Positions 24,914 to 33,657 of a DNA stretch of 41,337 nucleotides are shown here, piece after piece; the stretch's first letter is position 1; every line of letters starts with the position of its first letter. Location of the stretch: contig CAJLLL010000010.1 in the NCBI GenBank assembly GCA_905207485.1, forward strand, positions 1-41,337. The letters run 5' to 3'. The DNA is from an uncultured Phascolarctobacterium sp. GTDB lineage: Bacteria; Bacillota; Negativicutes; Acidaminococcales; Acidaminococcaceae. The notes below the pieces were generated by a model that was not told the origin of the DNA, searched no databases, and worked only from the letters and a program-made list of their open reading frames with translations. The position numbers were made by a program, and so were the translations under genes.

Positions 24914-27900
24914 TTATTTAAAATAATTTACGCCGCTGATAAAGATTTTCTGGTCTTTATTGCCGCTGATATTTTTAAACAGGCCGGGAACGAAACGTTC
25001 GGTATGGCCCATTTTGCCGAGAATTCTGCCGTCAGGGCTGGTAATGCCTTCGATAGCATACAGAGAACCATTGGGATTATACGGCATTGCCATAGTCGGT
25101 TTGCCGTTTTCATCAACGTACTGGGTTGCAACCTGTCCGTTGGCAAACAGTTCCTTAATGGTTTCTTCCGTTGCATAGAAGCGACCTTCACCGTGAGATA
25201 CGGCAACGGAATGGATTTCACCGGGTTCAACGGCACTGAACCACGGAGATTTATTGGAAACAATGCGGGTATTGACAATCTGCGATACATGACGGCCGAT
25301 ATTGTTGAAAGTTAAAGTCGGGCTGTCAGATTTCATATCGCGGATTTCGCCATAAGGCACAAGGCCGAGTTTTATAAGTGCCTGGAAGCCGTTGCAAATG
25401 CCGAGCATCAAACCGTCGCGGTCATTCAGCAAACGTTCGATAGCTTCCTTAATGCGCGGGTTACGCAGCATAGTAGCAATAAATTTGCCGCTGCCGTCCG
25501 GTTCGTCACCGGCACTGAAGCCGCCCGGAAGCATAACAATCTGCGCATTGTCAATCATTTTTACCATTGTTTCAACAGATTCTTCAACTGCCTGCGGAGT
25601 AAGGTTGCGGACAATGAAAGTTTCTGCAACTGCGCCGGCATCTTCAAAAGCGCGGGCAGAATCATATTCACAGTTAATGCCCGGGAATACCGGAATAAAT
25701 ACGCGCGGTTTGGCAATGGTTACCGGTGCGGTTAAAGGCAGTTCTGCCTTGTAAAGCGGCAAATCAATGTCTTTGTCATCTTTATCCGCAGTTTTGGACG
25801 GGAAAATGCTTTCCAGCGGAGTGCTGTATGCTTTTTCTGCTGCGGCAATTTCAATAACGTCATCGTTGATGGCAATAACTGCTTTTTCAGCCGTATGGCC
25901 AAGCAGCATGTAATCAAGGCCTTCAAAAAGTTCTTCCGGCTCTGCGCCTGCAGCAAGTTCAAGCACCATGCCGCCCGGCTGCAAGGTAAAGAGTCCGTCC
26001 GTATCATTATAAGGTTTAATGAATTCAAAGCCAAGGTTATTGCCAAGGCACATTGTGGTAATAAGCGCTGCAATGCCGCCTTCTTTTACAGCAGCCGCTG
26101 CGTTTATTTTTCCTGCCAGAATGGCATTGTGTACAGCAGTAAGGTTTTGTTTCAGCACGCTGAAATCAGGCACTTCGCTGTTATCGCGCGGGCAGGAAAG
26201 GAAAACAACTTTGCTGCCTGCCTGTTTGAATTCAGCAGATACGGCTTTGTCGCCGTCGATAACATCAACTGCAAAGGAAACGAGTGTAGGCGGAACCATT
26301 TTATCCATAAAAGTGCCGGACATGCTGTCTTTGCCGCCAATAGCAGGCAGTTCCAAAGCATCAAGTACGGTAAAGGCACCTAAAAGTGCGGCAAACGGCT
26401 GGCCCCACAGTTCGGTATTATGCAGTTTGGGGAAATATTCCTGACAGGTAAGGCGCAGTTTTGCCGGGTCAGCGCCCAATGCAACAGCACGGGTTACAGA
26501 TTCAATAACTGCATACATTGCGCCATGGAACGGGCTCCAGCAGGCAACGTCCGGGTTATAGCCACAGGCCATAACGGAAGCCGCCGTGGTTTTTCCGTGC
26601 AGAACAGGCAATCTGCCTACCATACCTTCCGAAGGAGTAAGCTGTTTTTTGCCGCCAAACGGCATCATTACGCTGCCGCGGCCGATAGTGCTGTCGAAAC
26701 GTTCGGAAAGCCCTTTCTGGCTGCAAACATTCAGCCTGCCAAGGTTAGCAAGCCATGCTTCTTTTAAGTCTTTGGCAGCAGCTACTTCTGCCGGAATTTT
26801 ATCAAATACACATTCGCCGGCGGTTTCGCAAACTTTAACATCGGCATGCTGGGCAACGCCGTTAGTATTCAAGAAGTCACGCGAAAGGTCAACGATTTTA
26901 TCGCCGCGCCAGAACATAACAAGCCTTCTTGTTCCGGTAACTTCACCGATAACGGTTGCTTCAAGGTTTTCTTCATCAGCAAATGCCACGAATTTTTTAA
27001 TATTTTTCGGAGCGATAACAAGAGCCATACGTTCCTGGGATTCGGAAATTGCAAGTTCTGTACCGTCAAGGCCTTCATATTTTTTAGGCACTTTGTCAAG
27101 GTCAATAACCATGCCGTCGGCAAGTTCGCCGTTAGCAACAGATACGCCGCCTGCACCGTAGTCGTTGCAGCGTTTAATCATCGGCGTAACTTCCGGGTTG
27201 CGGAACAAACGCTGAATTTTGCGTTCCGTCGGCGGATTGCCTTTCTGTACTTCTGCGCCGCAGCTTGCCAGAGAATCAACGGTATGTTCTTTGGAAGAAC
27301 CGGTTGCACCGCCGCAGCCGTCGCGTCCAGTTCTGCCGCCAAGCAGAACCAAAAGGTCGCCCGGTTCAGGAGTTTCGCGTTTAACAAGGTTACGGGGAAC
27401 AGCGCCTACAACAGCGCCTACTTCCATGCGTTTTGCTACAAATCTATCATGGTAATATTCCTGTACATGTCCGGTTGCAAGGCCAATCTGGTTGCCGTAA
27501 GAACTGTAACCAGCGGCAGCGCCAATGGTAATTTTACGCTGCGGCAGTTTGCCGGGCAGAGTATCTTCAACCGGTACGCGCGGGTCGGCAGCGCCGGTTA
27601 CGCGCATTGCCTGATATACATAAGCACGTCCGGAAAGCGGGTCGCGGATTGCACCGCCAAGGCAGGTAGCAGCACCACCAAACGGCTCAATTTCCGTCGG
27701 ATGGTTATGGGTTTCGTTTTTAAACAGCAACAGCCATTCTTCGGTTTTGCCGTCTACTTCAATAGGCACAACAATGGTGCAGGCATTAATTTCTTCCGAT
27801 TCGTCCAAATCGTTAAGTTTGCCTTCAGCACGCAGTTTTTTCATACCAATAACGGCAATATCCATTAAAGTAACAGGGCGTTTGGTATCTGCGCCGTAAA

Positions 27901-28684
27901 CTTCGTCACGCGCTGCCATGTATTTATCAAGCGCAGCCTGTACCGGCTGATTGTAAAGGCCGGGTTCAATTTCCACGTCCTCAATCTGAGTCATGAAAGT
28001 GGTATGGCGGCAATGGTCAGACCAGTAAGTATCAAGCACTTTAATTTCGGTAACAGTCGGTTCACGGTGTTCTTCGTTAAAATATTTCTGGCACCACAGT
28101 AAATCTTCAAGGCTCATGGCAAGACCGTTTTCTACACGGTAGGTTTCCATTTCGTCCTTACTGAAAGTCAAAAAGCCTGCCACAGATTTAATTTTCTGCG
28201 GTTCTTCGCAGCTTTGTACAAGAGTTTCAGGTTTTTCCCATGCTGCTTCACGCGCTTCAATAGGATTAATGCAGTAAGCCTTAATTTTAGCAAACTCTTC
28301 GTCGCTGATTGTGCCGGACAAAATATAAACTTTGGCAGAAGATACCAGCGGGCGTTCTTTTTGAGTAATAAGCTGAATGCACTGTGCTGCAAAGTCTTCC
28401 CTCTGGTTATACTGGCCGGGCAAAAATTCCACGGCAAAAGCACGGCAGCCTGCCGGAACTTCCAGTTCTTCCGCAACGGTATCAACCGGCGGCTCGCTAA
28501 GCACAAGACCTTTGGCAGCAGCAAATTCTTCATCCGTTACGCCCATTACGTCATAGCGGTTAAGTACACGGATGCCGGTTAAGCCTTTCATGCCGAGGTT
28601 TGTCTGCAAATCAGCCAAAAGGCCTCTTGCCTCAACAGCAAAAGCATCTTTTTTTTCTACAAAAATGCGTCTGATTTTGTCCAT
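24914..28684 (-). CDS. purL: Phosphoribosylformylglycinamidine synthase, single-chain
   Basis: 1256 residues: the large FGAM synthase with the glutaminase fused at the C terminus (the clostridial/Negativicutes type), fourth step of purine synthesis, FGAR plus glutamine and ATP to FGAM. An N-terminal PurS-like domain and linker are followed by the ATPase halves (KNETHNHPTEIEPFGGAATCLGG, GYSSYGNQIG, later GGKDSMSGTF) and the triad-type glutaminase with LPGGFSAGDEPDGSG, nucleophile Cys in GICNGFQALIKLG and His in VAVSHGEGRFYA. GGAGG precedes the ATG. The gene is 24 nt behind the GNAT gene, so it appears to be transcribed with two unrelated genes rather than in a pur operon; no purine riboswitch is seen. 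Confidence 0.96.
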   Translation of the reverse strand: MDKIRRIFVEKKDAFAVEARGLLADLQTNLGMKGLTGIRVLNRYDVMGVTDEEFAAAKGLVLSEPPVDTVAEELEVPAGCRAFAVEFLPGQYNQREDFAAQCIQLITQKERPLVSSAKVYILSGTISDEEFAKIKAYCINPIEAREAAWEKPETLVQSCEEPQKIKSVAGFLTFSKDEMETYRVENGLAMSLEDLLWCQKYFNEEHREPTVTEIKVLDTYWSDHCRHTTFMTQIEDVEIEPGLYNQPVQAALDKYMAARDEVYGADTKRPVTLMDIAVIGMKKLRAEGKLNDLDESEEINACTIVVPIEVDGKTEEWLLLFKNETHNHPTEIEPFGGAATCLGGAIRDPLSGRAYVYQAMRVTGAADPRVPVEDTLPGKLPQRKITIGAAAGYSSYGNQIGLATGHVQEYYHDRFVAKRMEVGAVVGAVPRNLVKRETPEPGDLLVLLGGRTGRDGCGGATGSSKEHTVDSLASCGAEVQKGNPPTERKIQRLFRNPEVTPMIKRCNDYGAGGVSVANGELADGMVIDLDKVPKKYEGLDGTELAISESQERMALVIAPKNIKKFVAFADEENLEATVIGEVTGTRRLVMFWRGDKIVDLSRDFLNTNGVAQHADVKVCETAGECVFDKIPAEVAAAKDLKEAWLANLGRLNVCSQKGLSERFDSTIGRGSVMMPFGGKKQLTPSEGMVGRLPVLHGKTTAASVMACGYNPDVACWSPFHGAMYAVIESVTRAVALGADPAKLRLTCQEYFPKLHNTELWGQPFAALLGAFTVLDALELPAIGGKDSMSGTFMDKMVPPTLVSFAVDVIDGDKAVSAEFKQAGSKVVFLSCPRDNSEVPDFSVLKQNLTAVHNAILAGKINAAAAVKEGGIAALITTMCLGNNLGFEFIKPYNDTDGLFTLQPGGMVLELAAGAEPEELFEGLDYMLLGHTAEKAVIAINDDVIEIAAAEKAYSTPLESIFPSKTADKDDKDIDLPLYKAELPLTAPVTIAKPRVFIPVFPGINCEYDSARAFEDAGAVAETFIVRNLTPQAVEESVETMVKMIDNAQIVMLPGGFSAGDEPDGSGKFIATMLRNPRIKEAIERLLNDRDGLMLGICNGFQALIKLGLVPYGEIRDMKSDSPTLTFNNIGRHVSQIVNTRIVSNKSPWFSAVEPGEIHSVAVSHGEGRFYATEETIKELFANGQVATQYVDENGKPTMAMPYNPNGSLYAIEGITSPDGRILGKMGHTERFVPGLFKNISGNKDQKIFISGVNYFK

Positions 28685-28708
28685 TAAATCAGCCTCCCTG
28701 CTTTATTT

Positions 28709-29887
28709 TCAATAATACTCGTTAATGTAATTGCGGCATTTGGCAAACAATGCCTGCATAAAACCGCATTTCTGCGGATTATTAACTTTTATTTTACCGG
28801 CGCGCACAAGCTCATCAAAGCTAAACGCACCGAAATATAACTGCGTAAAAGCCGTAACATCCATAATGATTTCTTCGTCATCAAGGGTGCTGGCATGGCT
28901 GAGCACACCATTTTGTGCCTTTATTTTCAAAAGCCCGTTGTTCAGCGGCAAAAATTTATCTGTAATAAGCAGCACTGCTTCGCCTTCAAGTTCCTGCGGA
29001 ACAGGCAAAACGTCCAGCGCTTTGCGGATGTTCAGACAGCGCGCCATCATAAAAGGCTTTAAGCTGCCGCAGTAACCAGCATTGTTAAAATCAAGATGCG
29101 CCAAATTCCCTTCTTCTGCCAGCCACTCCAAAGTCTGCGCAGCGCTTAAATGCCCTGCCGCATAACGCAGAAGTGCTGTTTGCGCTTCATGATTCAGCGT
29201 CAGCATTTCCTGTACTTTAAAAACGCCGCCGTCAACGGAATACAGCATATAACCTGTTGTTTGCCCATTTTGAACAGCAGCGGCAAACATTACTTTTTCG
29301 GCTTTATAGCCGTTTAAAAGTTCCTGCCATTTTTCTGTTGAACGCACCGCCATGCCGTTTAAACTCTGCATGCAGTTTTTATAAACGGCTTCGGCTGCTT
29401 CTACCCCATCTGTTATATCTGTATAGCGCACTATTTTTATATTTTGCACTGCCGGCAAGTTTTTAAGCATTGCCAGCGGCAGTTTGTAATTATGGCGGTA
29501 ATAACAGTAGCTAAAGCCATAAGGCGTATAAATGGCCGGGTCAATGGGCATTAATAATGCAAAGGCCGCCCCCTGCGCCCGCAAAACCGTAAATGCGGTT
29601 TCCAAAAGCGGTTTGGTTAAATGCTGCCCGCGGTATTCCGGCGCCGTTGCCACACCAACAATGTACGGCAAACGTATTTCCCGCCCGCGCAGCCTAACCG
29701 CGTATGGGTTCAAATGCAGCATACAGGCCAGTTTATCACCATCAAAGCCGCCGATAACAGTATTCTGCTTTAAACAGTATTCCGCAAAATACCATTCATA
29801 AAACGGGTCGCCCTTTTTTTCAAAGCAGTAATCCCACAAATCCGCTGCCTGCGGCAGCAGGTTTGCATTTAAAAGCCTAAAATCCAT
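28709..29887 (-). CDS. Eis-like GNAT family N-acetyltransferase
   Basis: 392 residues. The first GNAT domain has the acetyl-CoA motif VGVATAPEYRGQHLTKPLLE (about 73-92) and the LLMPIDPAIYTPYGFSYCY segment, as in Eis and YybP-type enzymes; a second, degenerate GNAT half and a C-terminal SCP2-like domain (from about 285) complete the three-part layout. Eis relatives acetylate amines, including some aminoglycosides; the natural substrate here is unknown. AGAGGA precedes the ATG. It is 11 nt from the DUF2156 gene upstream and 24 nt from purL downstream. Confidence 0.85.
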   Translation of the reverse strand: MDFRLLNANLLPQAADLWDYCFEKKGDPFYEWYFAEYCLKQNTVIGGFDGDKLACMLHLNPYAVRLRGREIRLPYIVGVATAPEYRGQHLTKPLLETAFTVLRAQGAAFALLMPIDPAIYTPYGFSYCYYRHNYKLPLAMLKNLPAVQNIKIVRYTDITDGVEAAEAVYKNCMQSLNGMAVRSTEKWQELLNGYKAEKVMFAAAVQNGQTTGYMLYSVDGGVFKVQEMLTLNHEAQTALLRYAAGHLSAAQTLEWLAEEGNLAHLDFNNAGYCGSLKPFMMARCLNIRKALDVLPVPQELEGEAVLLITDKFLPLNNGLLKIKAQNGVLSHASTLDDEEIIMDVTAFTQLYFGAFSFDELVRAGKIKVNNPQKCGFMQALFAKCRNYINEYY

Positions 29888-29898
29888 ACATTCCTCTG

Positions 29899-30783
29899 TT
29901 ATTTAAAAACGGTAGAATATTTTTTAATCATAAATTCCGGTTTGTACGATTCTTTCGCCTTGCGCAGTCCTTCGTGCCCCATATCTTCCTCACGGTTAAG
30001 ATATGTTACATCACCCCACGCGTTTTTGGCAAAATCGCGGTTAATTACCGAATACAAGCCGCGTATTTCCGGATTAGCCTTTTCTACATGCAGCACTGCG
30101 GTATCATCATTAATTTTTTCGCCGAAGCTGAATGCTTCAACCTTGCCGTTAATGCGAATTAAACCGCCGCGCAGATTCAGCACTTCAAAATTGTTCAACG
30201 CTTCATGAATGGCGCATTTTTCGCATACAAGCGAAGGGTCGTCGCCCATACGGCGTTCGCACCACATATCGCCAAAAGCAATGCATTCATCAATATTGCT
30301 GCGGTTCATTTCTTCATAAACGTAATCCGGATATTCTTTTACAAAAGCATTGCAGTGGTTCTTTTTGCCGTGATATTTGCGCCCTGCCAGTGTTGCCAGA
30401 TTCTGCTGCAAATATACATAATCCCAGTTATCACGGTCTTCGGTAATTTCCAAATCGGTAAACGCTTTCAGCAGCCTTTCCTTGCCGTCTTCGTAAATAC
30501 CGTGAATTTCAAACGGCTGGCCGCCGTTATATTCCTTAATTTCCTGCATCAGCAAAGGCAGGTCTTCATCTTTGCCGCCAAACGGCTGTAAGAAAAAATC
30601 AATATCGTTGCGTTTTACTTTTATAACCAAAAAGTCATGCGCAACAGTCCAAAAAATATCATAACAGGTTTGCCACATAAAAAGGTTGCCGAAAGCACAT
30701 TCCGAGCCGCGGTAATCCGGGCGGGACATATAACTTTCAAACAAAGCCTTGTCTGTAACGGCAATTTCTTTAAGTGTTAAAAT
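29899..30783 (-). CDS. DUF2156 domain protein with a probable AUU start
   Basis: About 295 residues; related to the C-terminal catalytic domain of phosphatidylglycerol lysyltransferases (GNAT-like fold, two repeats), with SECAFGNLFMWQ near the start and LRGGLIRINGKVEAFSFGE in the second half. It has no membrane part, so lipid aminoacylation is unproven. No ATG, GTG, TTG or CTG is in frame between the upstream stop and a TTG at 30744 that lacks a ribosome binding site. An ATT at 30781-30783 lies 7 nt behind GGGGG and gives MLTLKEIAVTDKALFESYM, which looks like a natural N terminus; the promoter at 30816-30845 would give a leader of about 30 nt. First gene of the DUF2156-GNAT-purL unit. Confidence 0.8.
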   Translation of the reverse strand: MLTLKEIAVTDKALFESYMSRPDYRGSECAFGNLFMWQTCYDIFWTVAHDFLVIKVKRNDIDFFLQPFGGKDEDLPLLMQEIKEYNGGQPFEIHGIYEDGKERLLKAFTDLEITEDRDNWDYVYLQQNLATLAGRKYHGKKNHCNAFVKEYPDYVYEEMNRSNIDECIAFGDMWCERRMGDDPSLVCEKCAIHEALNNFEVLNLRGGLIRINGKVEAFSFGEKINDDTAVLHVEKANPEIRGLYSVINRDFAKNAWGDVTYLNREEDMGHEGLRKAKESYKPEFMIKKYSTVFK

Positions 30784-30815
30784 AAAATGACCCCCAATTT
30801 TCTTCTTATTAAAAT

Positions 30816-30845
30816 ATTATACCATAACGCGCATAACTTTCTCAA
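30816..30845 (-). promoter_or_regulatory. Promoter of the DUF2156-GNAT-purL unit
   Basis: TTGAGA (30840-30845), 18-nt spacer, TATAAT (30816-30821) with TTATGG just before the -10, the same extended form as upstream of miaB. Confidence 0.7.
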
Positions 30846-30879
30846 AATTTCTGTCACATTATTTATAAAATTTGCCGCA

Positions 30880-30910
30880 AAAACAAAAACCTGCCGCAAA
30901 AACGGCAGGC
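30880..30910 (-). terminator. Terminator of the Zn-ribbon gene
   Basis: Minus-strand CCTGCCG / CGGCAGG 7-bp stem with a TTTTTG loop, followed by TTTTTGTTT. Confidence 0.8.
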
Positions 30911-30922
30911 GTTGTTATTTAA

Positions 30923-31213
30923 TTATGCACGGTGATGTGCGTTAAAGCAGTCGCGGCAGTAAACCGGACGGTCTTCGGAAGGTTTGAACGGAACTTCGGT
31001 TTCTTTGCCGCATTCAGCACAAACTGCCGGATACATCTGGCGGGCCGGACGTTCGCTTACAATGCCGAGGCGCTGTTTGCGGGCCTGACGGCAGGCAGGG
31101 CAGCGGCCCGGTTCGTTGGTAAAGCCTTTGGATTCATAAAATTCCTGTTCGGAAGCGGAAAAAACAAATTCCTTGCCGCATTCCTTGCATACTAAAGTTT
31201 TGTCTTCTTTCAT
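30923..31213 (-). CDS. Small protein with two zinc-ribbon modules (CxxC-x17-CxxC)
   Basis: 96 residues. Module 1 has Cys9/Cys12 and Cys38/Cys41; module 2 has Cys65/Cys68 and Cys86/Cys89 with exactly 17 residues between the pairs, the known CxxC-x17-CxxC domain. The linker is Arg/Lys-rich (RQARKQR), which suggests nucleic-acid or ribosome contact, but the function is not established. It is monocistronic with a near-perfect promoter (31343-31371), an AAGGAG ribosome binding site, a leader of about 120 nt and a strong terminator, so it is probably highly expressed and may be controlled through the leader. Confidence 0.85.
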   Translation of the reverse strand: MKEDKTLVCKECGKEFVFSASEQEFYESKGFTNEPGRCPACRQARKQRLGIVSERPARQMYPAVCAECGKETEVPFKPSEDRPVYCRDCFNAHHRA

Positions 31214-31342
31214 TGTTATCAGCTCCTTACATTAAACATACCCCATGAGGACTTCATAGACGTGCCACGGCTTCGATATAAATGCAAGAAGCATTAAAGA
31301 AGATATGAACCCTTTATGAACCAACAGAGATATACTATTTAA

Positions 31343-31371
31343 AGTATATCTTTTTAATGTACAAATGTCAA
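31343..31371 (-). promoter_or_regulatory. Strong promoter of the Zn-ribbon gene with overlapping palindrome
   Basis: Perfect TTGACA (31366-31371), 17-nt spacer, TATACT (31343-31348). AGATATACT and AGTATATCT (9-bp inverted repeat, 31328-31351) cover the -10 and start region: a possible operator. The leader 31214-31336 holds a small AUGC/GCAU hairpin and two GGTTCATA-like repeats; no known riboswitch is recognised. Confidence 0.8.
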
Positions 31372-31408
31372 TATATCATAGCTGTTTTTAACATTTGTGC
31401 GGCAAAAT

Positions 31409-32017
31409 TTAACGCAAATAATATGTTGCGTTGGTACATTCAAGCACTGTATTATATCCGCGCCATTTGGCAAGCGTAGTTGTACTGCAATTACCTACGC
31501 TGAAATTCCATATTTTGTTCAAATCAACGTCCAAAAACAAACATAGCAGCACACGGATAATGCCTCCGTGGGATACTATGGCAATATCCGCATCGTCCAT
31601 CTCTGCCAGGCAGCGTTTAAAAAACGGTTCTACGCGCGCAGCAACGGCCGAAAAATTTTCGCCCCCCGGCACATGGCACAGCGCTGGATTTTTAAAAAAA
31701 GCATCAATGTCGCCGGGCCACCTGGCATTAATTTCATCAAAAGTCATGCCTTCCCATTCTCCAAAGGCAATCTCTTTAATGTCATCAAAAGTTTCTACCT
31801 TTAAGTTATGAGTTTCAGCCATGGGCTGCGCTGTCTGGCGTGCGCGCGTAAGGCTGCTGCAATAAATTTTATCAAGGTGAATCTCCTTAAAATGCTCTGC
31901 CAGTAATTCTGCCTGGGCTTTGCCTTTGGCATTCAGTTCAATATCGGTTTGCCCCTGAAAACGGTAACTTTTGTTGGAATCGGTTTCGCCATGGCGGATA
32001 AGATACAGCCTGCCCAT
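31409..32017 (-). CDS. cobC: Alpha-ribazole phosphatase-like histidine phosphatase
   Basis: 202 residues. Phosphoglycerate-mutase-fold phosphatase with the phosphohistidine motif LIRHGETDSNK, RARQTAQPMAE, the GEWEG acid-base region and the second His in AIVSHGGIIRVLL. In this operon it is expected to remove the 5'-phosphate from the lower-ligand riboside (or adenosylcobamide phosphate), the last step of nucleotide-loop assembly. Its ATG shares one base with the stop codon of the CobT paralogue (TAATG), so it is translationally coupled. Other histidine phosphatases look similar; the CobC call rests on context. Confidence 0.85.
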   Translation of the reverse strand: MGRLYLIRHGETDSNKSYRFQGQTDIELNAKGKAQAELLAEHFKEIHLDKIYCSSLTRARQTAQPMAETHNLKVETFDDIKEIAFGEWEGMTFDEINARWPGDIDAFFKNPALCHVPGGENFSAVAARVEPFFKRCLAEMDDADIAIVSHGGIIRVLLCLFLDVDLNKIWNFSVGNCSTTTLAKWRGYNTVLECTNATYYLR

Positions 32018-32874
32018 TATTTTGCCTCCTGTTTGCCTTTCAATTCTTCGGCATGCGAAAATTCTTTTACTTCTACATGTACGCCTGCTTCGGCAAAGGT
32101 TTCCATTTCTTTATAGGCTTTAATGCCTGCGTCCAAAAGGCTTAACGCCAGTACGGCGCCTTCGCCGCGGCAAACTTTTACATCTAACCTTAACGGCGCA
32201 GCAAGGCCGATAGTTTTCAGCAAATCTTCCATTGCCGGCTCTGAGGATACATGCCCTGCAAAAAGATAGCCTTTAACCGCAGCGTTGTATTTTACCGCTG
32301 CCAGTGCAGCAAGGCAGGTTGCAGCGCCATCTAACATTACAGGCACTTTTAAAGCTGCTGCCTGCAAAATGCCGCCTGCCATAGCGGCAATAGTTTTACT
32401 GTCAAGCTGCTGTAAAAATTCATAGCCGTTTTCAGCGATTTTATCAATAGTGTATGCAGGAACTTTTTCATCTGCACAGCCAAAAGCCAGTACCTGCTGT
32501 CCGCCGTTTGCACCGGCAGCTTCTTTTACCAAAAGCGCACCTTCAAGCAATGCTTCTTCAATATTTTCTGCCGTTATCAAAAGAGTTTGGGTATTTATTT
32601 GGGAATTTTCTGCAAGTACGCAGACTGTTTTTTCACCCTGCATATATTCAGCCGCTATTGCCGGTTCATCAGTCCATACCAGCAAAGTTTTATGTGGATA
32701 GTTCACATCATTTTTATCGGCGCTGCCGTAAATTGCAGCATAGCGTGTAGTCATTTCTTCCAGTTTGGCAAGCGAGCCGACCGGTTTAATTAAATTGTCA
32801 AAACGCTCCTGCGCCTTGGCAACCAGTGTTTTATCAAGAGGCTGAACCGTGCCAGCCAGAACATCTATTTCCAT
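32017..32874 (-). CDS. Divergent CobT-family paralogue (probable ArsAB-type partner)
   Basis: 285 residues, shorter than CobT. The N terminus (FDNLIKPVGSLAKLEEMTTRYAAIYG) is the CobT start, and LDGAATCLAALAA, FAGHVSSEPA and RGEGAVLALSLLDAG (GEG 237-239, the region of CobT's catalytic Glu) are recognisable. But the GDHG loop is replaced by WTDEPA, and the EMGIGNTT phosphate-binding motif is missing, so alone it may be inactive. In Sporomusa ovata two CobT homologues, ArsA and ArsB, act together to attach phenol and p-cresol as lower ligands; a shortened partner beside a full CobT fits that pattern. It sits between cobS and cobC. Alternative: a decayed duplicate. Confidence 0.8.
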   Translation of the reverse strand: MEIDVLAGTVQPLDKTLVAKAQERFDNLIKPVGSLAKLEEMTTRYAAIYGSADKNDVNYPHKTLLVWTDEPAIAAEYMQGEKTVCVLAENSQINTQTLLITAENIEEALLEGALLVKEAAGANGGQQVLAFGCADEKVPAYTIDKIAENGYEFLQQLDSKTIAAMAGGILQAAALKVPVMLDGAATCLAALAAVKYNAAVKGYLFAGHVSSEPAMEDLLKTIGLAAPLRLDVKVCRGEGAVLALSLLDAGIKAYKEMETFAEAGVHVEVKEFSHAEELKGKQEAK

Positions 32875-32898
32875 TTTGCACCATCCTTTTTATGTTAA

Positions 32899-33657
32899 TC
32901 AGCACGCAGCAATCAAAAGCACGCGCGCCAAAATTATCAGCGTTATCAAATACAGCACATTGCCGCATTCTGTCAACGCGCCGTAAGTATCGCCCGTTAA
33001 TCCGCCAAGCTGACTTTGCAAAAATTTGGCAATGCCAAATACCAGCACAAAAGTTACAGCCATCACCGCAAGGTAAGCCGTGCCGCATACCGCCGTTATG
33101 GAAATGCCAAGTGCCAAGGCTATAACAGTGTATATAGGTTTGGCATACATGGTAAACATGTGCCCGATGCCGTTTTTACGCGCATACGGAAAATTGACGA
33201 TGAAAATTACCATAAACGTACGCGTTGCCACACTCATGGCTATCAGCGCCACCGTAAGTTCCGCCGGGTTAATGGCAAGGTATGCCGATACTTTCAGCAA
33301 AATAAGCACAATAACCGCCAAAACAGCATTGGAACCTACATGGCTGTCCTTCATAATTTCCAGCATACGTTCGCGGCTGCGTGCCGAAAATACGCCGTCA
33401 GACGTATCCATAAAGCCGTCGTACATCAGTCCGCCGGTAATTATTATCTCGGCAAGAATAAGCAGTGCCGCACGCATAAAATCGGGTACGGCAAGCCATA
33501 CAAGACCATAGTTAACTGCTCCCAAAAACGCGCCGATAACAAGCCCTATCAGCGGAAAATACGGTACGCTGCGCGAAAAATCTTCGTCGCGCCAATCAGT
33601 GCGGTGACTGAAACGGATGCGCGTTAAAAATTCCAGGCAGGTTATAAAATCACGCAT
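32899..33657 (-). CDS. cobS: Adenosylcobinamide-GDP ribazoletransferase (cobalamin synthase)
   Basis: 252 residues, integral membrane protein with several hydrophobic helices. It joins AdoCbi-GDP and the alpha-riboside to give the cobamide (phosphate). The signature is the acidic segment YDGFMDTSDGVFSARSRER followed by MLEIMKDSHVGSNAV, matching the DGxxDTxDG...MKDSxVG motif of the family. I start at the ATG at 33657 (MRDFITCLEFL) because AGGTGA lies just upstream; a GTG at 33666 is possible. The start overlaps the cobT stop by 8 nt. Confidence 0.93.
   Translation of the reverse strand: MRDFITCLEFLTRIRFSHRTDWRDEDFSRSVPYFPLIGLVIGAFLGAVNYGLVWLAVPDFMRAALLILAEIIITGGLMYDGFMDTSDGVFSARSRERMLEIMKDSHVGSNAVLAVIVLILLKVSAYLAINPAELTVALIAMSVATRTFMVIFIVNFPYARKNGIGHMFTMYAKPIYTVIALALGISITAVCGTAYLAVMAVTFVLVFGIAKFLQSQLGGLTGDTYGALTECGNVLYLITLIILARVLLIAAC

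Noticed and set aside
26846..27868. 340-codon open frame on plus, antisense to purL
   Set aside because: Shadow of a highly conserved gene; low-complexity composition and no start signals.
28685..28708. Purine riboswitch in front of purL
   Set aside because: The gap to the GNAT gene is 24 nt, too short for an aptamer.
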